Shown: positions 58,854-64,000 of the stretch, in pieces | How the letters are laid out: every line of letters starts with the position of its first letter | How positions within the stretch are numbered: the first letter of the stretch is position 1 | From: CAYOPZ01 sp964406005 | GTDB taxonomy: Bacteria; Bacteroidota; Bacteroidia; Bacteroidales; SM23-62 | Direction of reading: 5' to 3' | Length of the DNA: 64,000 nt | Assembly: GCA_964406005.1 (NCBI GenBank) | Contig: CAYOPZ010000013.1 | Span: forward strand, 1-64,000 | Notes under the pieces: generated by a model | The model's input: the letters and a program-made list of their open reading frames with translations, nothing else | Told to the model about the DNA's origin: nothing | Databases searched by the model: none | Position numbers and translations under genes: made by a program

Positions 58854-59543
58854 ATGAGAGGACAGGAGATCAAGTGCAAAGATTGTATTGTAAAGTCCAT
58901 CCCCGCTGAAAAACTGACGACCGGGGAACTGGATGTCCTGAACAACAACTGTGCGAGGATTGCTTTCAGGAAAGGGGAAAACATCATCAAACAGGGGGCT
59001 TTTACAACCAATATCGTCTATATTAAATCGGGACTGGTCAAGGAACATATGAAAGGGCCCAACGGGAAGGACGAGATCCTGAAAATCACAAAGGCCCCGG
59101 CATATATCGGGGTTCCCGCGGCATTGGGAGGACGGGTTCATACATACTCCTGCACGGCCCTGGAGCCCGCGAGCGTTTGTTTCATTGACCTGCGTGTCTT
59201 CAACGACCTGTTGCTGTCCAATCCTTTTTTTTCCAGGGAACTTATACTGAACCTGAGCAGGGACCTGCTCGAGCATTTCACAAGGTGTGTCAACAAGACC
59301 CAGAAACAGCTCCACGGGAGCCTGGCCGAAGCACTTTTGTACTTATCTGAAAAAATTTATCGTTCCGGTACCTTTAAATTGTCCCTGACAAGGACAGAGC
59401 TGGGAGCCCTGATCGGTACAACCCGTGAAACCGTAACGAGGATACTGCATGAATACACGGAAAACGGATGGATAGGCATCCAGGGCAAAACCGTGAAGAT
59501 CCTTAAAAAGGACATGCTTCAAAAAATCTCGGATGCGGGATAG
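58854..59543 (+). CDS. Crp/Fnr-family transcriptional regulator with N-terminal CxxC
   Basis: The 229-residue protein has a cNMP-type beta-roll (KGENIIKQGAFTTNIVYIKSGLVKE) and a C-terminal winged helix (LTRTELGALIGTTRETVTRILHEYTENGWI). The recognition helix has E-T-V-T-R, near the E-x-x-S-R pattern of FNR. Cysteines at 8, 11, 33, 100 and 109 include an N-terminal KCKDC like the FNR cluster region, so an oxygen- or redox-sensing [4Fe-4S] cluster is possible but unproven. It is divergent from the Hdr/Qmo operon and is its best candidate regulator. Confidence 0.83.
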   Translation: MRGQEIKCKDCIVKSIPAEKLTTGELDVLNNNCARIAFRKGENIIKQGAFTTNIVYIKSGLVKEHMKGPNGKDEILKITKAPAYIGVPAALGGRVHTYSCTALEPASVCFIDLRVFNDLLLSNPFFSRELILNLSRDLLEHFTRCVNKTQKQLHGSLAEALLYLSEKIYRSGTFKLSLTRTELGALIGTTRETVTRILHEYTENGWIGIQGKTVKILKKDMLQKISDAG

Positions 59544-59646
59544 GAATAATCCCCTGTAAATGACCCAAACTATTGTCTGAATAATTAAAATTCGGTAATT
59601 TGGTTTATCCTAATGTAATAATCATCAGGCCAAATGTTTTGATTGC

Positions 59647-60834
59647 ATGAAATTTCAAGTAAACCGTTTTTATTGTATCCTGTTGCTTTTTCTTACATCA
59701 TGCGAGCCATGGACCCTTGAAAAAAGACCGGATCATGATTTCATCACTTTTGTGACAACCGTGCAGGACAATGCCGACAAGGAAAGCTGGGGGATTATTA
59801 ATGACGGGGGCGGATATGTTGTCGTCGGGACAAGTGAAGTACACGGCTCAGGCAACCCGGATGTATATCTGATAAAGGTCAATGATACAGGCGTAAAACA
59901 GTGGCATTCCAGCTTCGGGGACAGTGATCCCGAGCAAGGGACGGCAATTATTGAACGCAGGGATGATCAGGGATATGTAATAGTCGGGAATAAAAATGCA
60001 GGTGGGAGTGACTGGCAGATGTATCTTATAAATACAGATCTTCAGGGAAATAAAATCTGGGAAGGGAAGTACGGCTGGATCAACGAGGACAAAGGCTTTT
60101 CTTTGGTTCAGTTGCAGGACGGGGGCTTCCTGCTTCTGGGGCACTCCCTGACATGGGAAGCTGCCGGCCTTGGTACAGAGGCAGTGATCTATAAAACGCT
60201 GGCAAACGGGGATGAACAGGCGAGATACCAGTTTGGCAATCCTGTAGTAAACGGCACTGATCTGGATGATTTCGGACATTCCATTATCGGTTCCGGTGAC
60301 GGGAATTTCATCATGCTGATTACCTGCGAGGACAAAAACACTTCGGGAACGTATAATATACATCTGGTAAAACTGGATGGTTCTTCCCTGAGTGTTATCT
60401 GGGATCAGACACTGATCGAAAACTGCTTCCCTATGAATGCTTCCGTAATTGCATTAAGCGATGGATATGCAGTTTTGGGGGCTTTAACCAACAATAAACT
60501 ATCTCTTGTGAGAACCAATACCGGAGGTACCGGCCGCTGGGAACACTCGTATGACAATTGTGATTGCGCCAGGGGCGCTTCCGTTATACAAACCCGGGAT
60601 AACGGGTTCCTGATACTCAGCTCGGGAATGACGCTGATCAAGACCGATGAAAACGGAGTGGAATCGGCAAGAACCGATTTTGGTGGGGAAGTGCTCGGAA
60701 ACCGCTGCATCCTGGAGGCGGGCGACGGAGGATATGTATTCACAGGGGTATTTGAAAACAGATCTTCCGGCATCAAGGAACTGAAGATCGTGAAAATGTA
60801 CCCTGACATTACCAGCTCTTCACCGGATCTGTAA
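59647..60834 (+). CDS. Lipoprotein with propeller-like repeats (hypothetical)
   Basis: The 395-residue protein has a lipoprotein signal (LLLFLTSC, lipidation Cys) and a mature part with about six repeats of the type DGGGYVVVGTSxxxGSGNPDVYLIKVNDTG, DDQGYVIVGN, LQDGGFLLLGHS, TRDNGFLILSS and EAGDGGYVFTGV. Spaced about 50 residues apart, they resemble the blades of a beta-propeller. Such proteins are common in Bacteroidota genomes and lie next to surface proteins; the ligand is unknown. The next gene on the opposite strand is a T9SS cargo protein. Confidence 0.7.
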   Translation: MKFQVNRFYCILLLFLTSCEPWTLEKRPDHDFITFVTTVQDNADKESWGIINDGGGYVVVGTSEVHGSGNPDVYLIKVNDTGVKQWHSSFGDSDPEQGTAIIERRDDQGYVIVGNKNAGGSDWQMYLINTDLQGNKIWEGKYGWINEDKGFSLVQLQDGGFLLLGHSLTWEAAGLGTEAVIYKTLANGDEQARYQFGNPVVNGTDLDDFGHSIIGSGDGNFIMLITCEDKNTSGTYNIHLVKLDGSSLSVIWDQTLIENCFPMNASVIALSDGYAVLGALTNNKLSLVRTNTGGTGRWEHSYDNCDCARGASVIQTRDNGFLILSSGMTLIKTDENGVESARTDFGGEVLGNRCILEAGDGGYVFTGVFENRSSGIKELKIVKMYPDITSSSPDL

Positions 60835-60869
60835 GCTGCATCCTGTTCAGAAAGCCAGGCATTCGCTCA

Positions 60870-63800
60870 TTATTCCTTTATGAATTTCCGGTTGATCACA
60901 CGATCTTCCTTAACAATCCTGATGAAATAGATACCTGCCTTCCACTCCTTAACATTGAATTCCTGCCTCACTGATCCGGGTTCCGAAATAAATTGATGCA
61001 CACGAATCAGTTGTCCCGTTTCAGAGTAGAAGCTGACAGAGGTCTTTTCCCTGGCCGTTGAATGAAATTCAATGGTTACGGTCTGCGAAGCCGGATTGGG
61101 ATAAATTTCAATATCCCTGAGGGTCAGGGCATTGATCCCGGATACCGGTTCATTCGACCATTCGGCCTGAAAGCCTGTCCCGGTAATGGTGTCGTTCGTG
61201 GTGAAACGGATGAACATCGAGTTGCCGGATCTGACCAGGGCGGGAGGGGGACCGTCATTATTGTACTGGCCAATTAAAGGAGCTGTTGCATCGCTTCCGT
61301 TGTATACCCTTACAAAATCCCCGGCTTTGATGTCAAATGGCTCGTCAAAACTCAGGTAGATGCTGTCCACACCGGTCGGCAGCAGTGTCCATGAGCAATC
61401 CAGGTTGTTCCTGTACAGATTGTTCGTGCAGCCGAAACTGAATGTGCCGCTTGCCTCGAAATAGGTTTCCTGTCCGCAGGCCGGGCAGTACACGAACAGA
61501 TCGATGGAATCCCTGCCTGTGCAGCCGTATTGATTTGTCCCGACGAGGATGTAGGTAGTGTTTTCATTGGGAGAGGCCGTAACCTGGGCGCCCGTGGTGC
61601 CGCTCAAACCGCCTGCAGGGCTCCATACATAGCTGTCGGCCCCGGAGGCATTCAGGCTGGTGTTGCTTCCCCGGTCGATCGGGTTCCGGACGGCTGTGAT
61701 GCCGACCACCGGGTTGGGGTGGATCACAATGGTCACCGAGTCGGATTTGTCACAACCCGTGGAGTCGATGGTTTCTGTCAGGTAATATTTATAGGTTTCC
61801 GGAACCACCGGATGTACGACCGGGTCTGCCTGCGCGGAAGCCAGGTCTCCCTGGCTGGATGTCCAGGAGTAGCTGTGGGCCGTGTTTTCTGCGGTTCCCA
61901 GGTGAAAGTCCCGGGAGTCTGCTTCACAGATTTCCTGGTCCTCAAGTACGGCCGGATCCGGAACAGGGTTTATGGCCAGTGCAAGCTGTTTGTTCAGGCT
62001 TTCGCATCCGTCTGCCGTCTGTGTGGCATAATAGGGATATATACCGACTTCCGTTTCGCCGGTTGCATAGCTGTTCCCCGATCCAAGCAGGGTGGACCGC
62101 CCGGCATCCGCGTACCAGTTTATGCTGCTTCCTGCCGCAGTGAGATCGGGAACGCTCTCCCCGTAGCAGACTGCCTGGCTGTCGGCAACCGGTGCATCGG
62201 GCCTGGGCTTGATCCGCAGGGTATCGTATCCGGCTTCACTTTCGCAGCCGGATACCGTTTGTGTCGGATAGTAGTAATAGTATCCCGCAAGCGTATCCCC
62301 GGTGGAATAGGTATTACCGGTGTGGACCGGGGTATTCAGCGCCTCGTCCTCATACCACTGTATATTTTCCCCTGAAACGTAAAGGTCCGGCACGTTCTCC
62401 CCGAAACAGGAGACGGAAATGTCGCCTGCGGGCGGATCCGGCTGGGGATGGATGGTCAGCCGGCTTGTATCCGCATCGCTCTCGCAGCCGTCCGTGGTCT
62501 GGGTAACGTAGAATGCCGTGTCAACGGCGCCGGAAATACCGGATGCATAGCTGGTTCCCGAACCCACCTGGTTTGTCAGCCCCGGATCGGAGTACCACTT
62601 CAGGTCCGTACCCGTGGCCGTGAAATCCGGTGTCGGTTCATATTCACAGATGACCGAATCAGAGGCGGGCGGGATCGCCGGTGTCGTTTTGATGGTCAGG
62701 GTGGCCGAGTCGGCCCGGCTCTCGCTTTCGTTGATGGTCTGGGTCACGTAGTACTTGTAGGATCCCGCCGCCGTCTGTCCGGTGCTGAAGGAATTCCCGG
62801 CAGCCAGCATACTCGTAAGCGCCCTGTCTGCATACCATTTAATGCCGCTGCCCGTGGCCGTCAGGGGAGGAATGGATCTTGTCGTACACCCCGAGGCATC
62901 ATTCGCAACCGGGGGCAGGCAGAATTCGTCCGCCCCGATATCCGGGGCAGTGGCATCTCTCATTTCTCCATCGATATCATCGGTGACTTCAGAAAGCGGT
63001 GTGCCGGCATCATTGAGAAGCGGATCCGGGAAATGCGGATCACCGGCGGATGGCAACCCGGGATCGATCGAAAGAGAATTTGCATCCAATCCGGATGCGG
63101 ACCTCCAGGCCGCGAGGTCAGACCGGCCGGCAAGATTCCAGAAACCCAGGGTGTCCCCTGATGTATACAGGTCATTGTAATCGCTCGAAATCCCGGTAGT
63201 CTGGTCAGCATAAAAGGAATACCCATTTGCCGAATTCATCAGGATGTTGTTGTATACCTCTATGTCCGAACTTGTGGAACGTATGTATATTGACTTGGAA
63301 GTTATTTGATTACCAGTGATTTCTACTGTGTTATTGAGTACCTTGGTATAATTCGACGAGCGCACATATATTCCCTGTCCATAAGTTCCCGTGGATTCGA
63401 TGTTCGTCCTGACGTAATTATTCGATACGATCCCCTCTTTTCCCGGCTGGCCGTCGCAACTGAACAAATAGATGGCATAGCATTCCTTACTTGAACCGGC
63501 GACAACCCGGTTCTTATCCACGAGCAACGCATCATCGCCATAGTACAGGACCAGGCCCGAGTATGTTTGAGTGGTACCCGTGATGCAGCGGTTGTTCCTT
63601 ACGACAGGTGCAATACTGTACCGCAATCGTATTCCGTAGGACAATTGATCAAGGCATTCGTTATTCTCAAGAATGAACCCCTTTGCATACTCACCGGACT
63701 GTCCCTGCAGGTAAACCGCATTGCTTCCGTACCTGAACAGGTTATCCGATATCTCTATGCTGTCTCCCACCCAATCGGTCGTGCCGTTCATTAAATATCC

Positions 63801-64000
63801 TTCAATAACCGAAGCGTATTGCGTGCCGATAAACCGATTGCCGGCGAATTCCAGGTTCCCGGAGCTTCCCCGGATGTCGAAAATGGTTGCATAATCCGTT
63901 CCTTCCGACTGGAATGTTAAATTGCGGAATGCCAGATGCCGGGCTTCATCAAGGCGTACCGTAAAGTTATCACCGGAACCGCCTGGCGAATAGGTCAGGA
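60870..64000 (-). CDS. Large T9SS type-A secreted protein: beta-helix, Ig-like repeats, CUB domain; truncated at the right edge
   Basis: The frame stays open to the end of the window, so the true start lies beyond it. The visible part starts with right-handed beta-helix repeats (ISDNLFRYGSNAVYLQG, VRNNRCITGTTQTYSGLVL, VLNNTVEITGNQITSKSIYI). Five or more Ig-like modules of about 75-80 residues follow (pattern WYxDxxLTxxxGxGxSYxTG ... YYVTQTxxGCES), roughly 62900-61950. A CUB-like domain comes next (YRNNLDCSWTLLPTGVDSIYLSFDEPFDIK). The end is a T9SS type-A sorting domain: IEIYPNPASQTVTIEF and a final FIKE. It is exported to the surface or medium; substrate binding is suggested by the beta-helix but is not identified. 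Confidence 0.87.
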   Translation of the reverse strand, partial: LTYSPGGSGDNFTVRLDEARHLAFRNLTFQSEGTDYATIFDIRGSSGNLEFAGNRFIGTQYASVIEGYLMNGTTDWVGDSIEISDNLFRYGSNAVYLQGQSGEYAKGFILENNECLDQLSYGIRLRYSIAPVVRNNRCITGTTQTYSGLVLYYGDDALLVDKNRVVAGSSKECYAIYLFSCDGQPGKEGIVSNNYVRTNIESTGTYGQGIYVRSSNYTKVLNNTVEITGNQITSKSIYIRSTSSDIEVYNNILMNSANGYSFYADQTTGISSDYNDLYTSGDTLGFWNLAGRSDLAAWRSASGLDANSLSIDPGLPSAGDPHFPDPLLNDAGTPLSEVTDDIDGEMRDATAPDIGADEFCLPPVANDASGCTTRSIPPLTATGSGIKWYADRALTSMLAAGNSFSTGQTAAGSYKYYVTQTINESESRADSATLTIKTTPAIPPASDSVICEYEPTPDFTATGTDLKWYSDPGLTNQVGSGTSYASGISGAVDTAFYVTQTTDGCESDADTSRLTIHPQPDPPAGDISVSCFGENVPDLYVSGENIQWYEDEALNTPVHTGNTYSTGDTLAGYYYYYPTQTVSGCESEAGYDTLRIKPRPDAPVADSQAVCYGESVPDLTAAGSSINWYADAGRSTLLGSGNSYATGETEVGIYPYYATQTADGCESLNKQLALAINPVPDPAVLEDQEICEADSRDFHLGTAENTAHSYSWTSSQGDLASAQADPVVHPVVPETYKYYLTETIDSTGCDKSDSVTIVIHPNPVVGITAVRNPIDRGSNTSLNASGADSYVWSPAGGLSGTTGAQVTASPNENTTYILVGTNQYGCTGRDSIDLFVYCPACGQETYFEASGTFSFGCTNNLYRNNLDCSWTLLPTGVDSIYLSFDEPFDIKAGDFVRVYNGSDATAPLIGQYNNDGPPPALVRSGNSMFIRFTTNDTITGTGFQAEWSNEPVSGINALTLRDIEIYPNPASQTVTIEFHSTAREKTSVSFYSETGQLIRVHQFISEPGSVRQEFNVKEWKAGIYFIRIVKEDRVINRKFIKE
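61950..62900 (-). repeat. Tandem coding repeats (Ig-like modules of about 75-80 codons)
   Basis: At least five consecutive modules share the pattern P-x-A-x-D-S-x-x-x-C-x-x-x-x-P-D-L-x-A-x-G-x-x-I-x-W-Y-x-D ... YYxTQTxxGCES. They belong to the same broad module family as the repeats at 765-1800 in the left-hand surface protein but use a different ending, TQTVSGCES rather than YYVRFEG. Confidence 0.65.

Noticed and set aside
61530..62375. Plus-strand open frame opposite the T9SS type-A protein
   Set aside because: It lies within the Ig-like repeat array of the minus-strand gene and reflects its repetitive codon use. No domain was seen.
1..64000. CRISPR arrays, insertion sequences, integrases or phage genes
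   Set aside because: No regularly spaced short repeats outside coding repeats, no transposase or integrase motifs and no terminal inverted repeats were recognised on either strand.

Overview
The window looks like a chromosomal segment of an anaerobic member of the Bacteroidota, most likely a Bacteroidales/Marinilabiliales-type environmental or gut organism. The basis is a set of lineage markers: type IX secretion (T9SS) sorting domains of both kinds, a PorP/SprF protein, a SusC/SusD pair with an ECF sigma factor and a FecR anti-sigma factor, a Nudix-type sugar regulator, and promoters of the TTTG / TAnnTTTG type. Anaerobic life is suggested by HdrA/Qmo-type electron-transfer proteins, ferredoxin-bearing MinD-like ATPases, NifX/ORP-like proteins and a radical SAM enzyme. 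Both window edges cut through large secreted repeat proteins, and no tRNA, rRNA, CRISPR array or insertion sequence was recognised.

Layout. 0-6.2 kb: the 3' part of a T9SS type-B surface protein, its PorP/SprF partner, a pterin carbinolamine dehydratase and a TonB-dependent receptor. 6.2-13.3 kb: a LiaF-like membrane protein with a LytS/LytTR two-component pair, a nucleotidyltransferase plus sugar-kinase pair, two small proteins and glutamine synthetase. 13.3-24.0 kb: mixed genes (patatin, MATE exporter, barrel protein, histone-deacetylase-like enzyme, SiaC-like protein, a protease/propeller/barrel fusion and two secreted esterases).

24.2-30.5 kb: a tightly packed ten-gene operon headed by a DUF134 regulator behind a perfect 14-bp palindrome. 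It encodes two NifX/ORP-like proteins and two MinD-like ATPases with inserted 2x[4Fe-4S] domains. These are followed by a methyltransferase, a DUF89 phosphatase, an MBL-fold hydrolase and a COG0731-type radical SAM enzyme. It resembles the Desulfovibrio orange-protein (ORP) neighbourhood with extra enzymes and is the best candidate for an undescribed system.

30.6-52.5 kb: a hemicellulose (xylose-centred) utilisation locus: ECF sigma, FecR, SusC, SusD, a DUF1593 protein, GH2, a Nudix (NrtR/AraR/XylR-like) regulator, xylB, xylA, xylE, GH30, galM and a second DUF1593 protein. Two intergenic stretches are decayed gene fragments: a piece of L-arabinose isomerase (araA) and the start of a GH51 alpha-L-arabinofuranosidase. 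The locus has probably lost an arabinose branch and kept xylose use. Two copies of a 25-bp inverted-repeat operator lie in front of the Nudix regulator.

52.5-64 kb: a Dps gene, then a seven-gene minus-strand operon (DsrE-like, TusA, MvhD-like, two HdrA-type flavoproteins, a small winged-helix protein, a QmoC-like membrane subunit). It would encode a Qmo/Hdr-like complex coupling sulfur-carrier proteins to the quinone pool. A divergent Crp/Fnr-family gene with an N-terminal CxxC may be its regulator. The window ends with a lipoprotein of propeller-like repeats and a T9SS type-A beta-helix/Ig/CUB protein that runs off the right edge.
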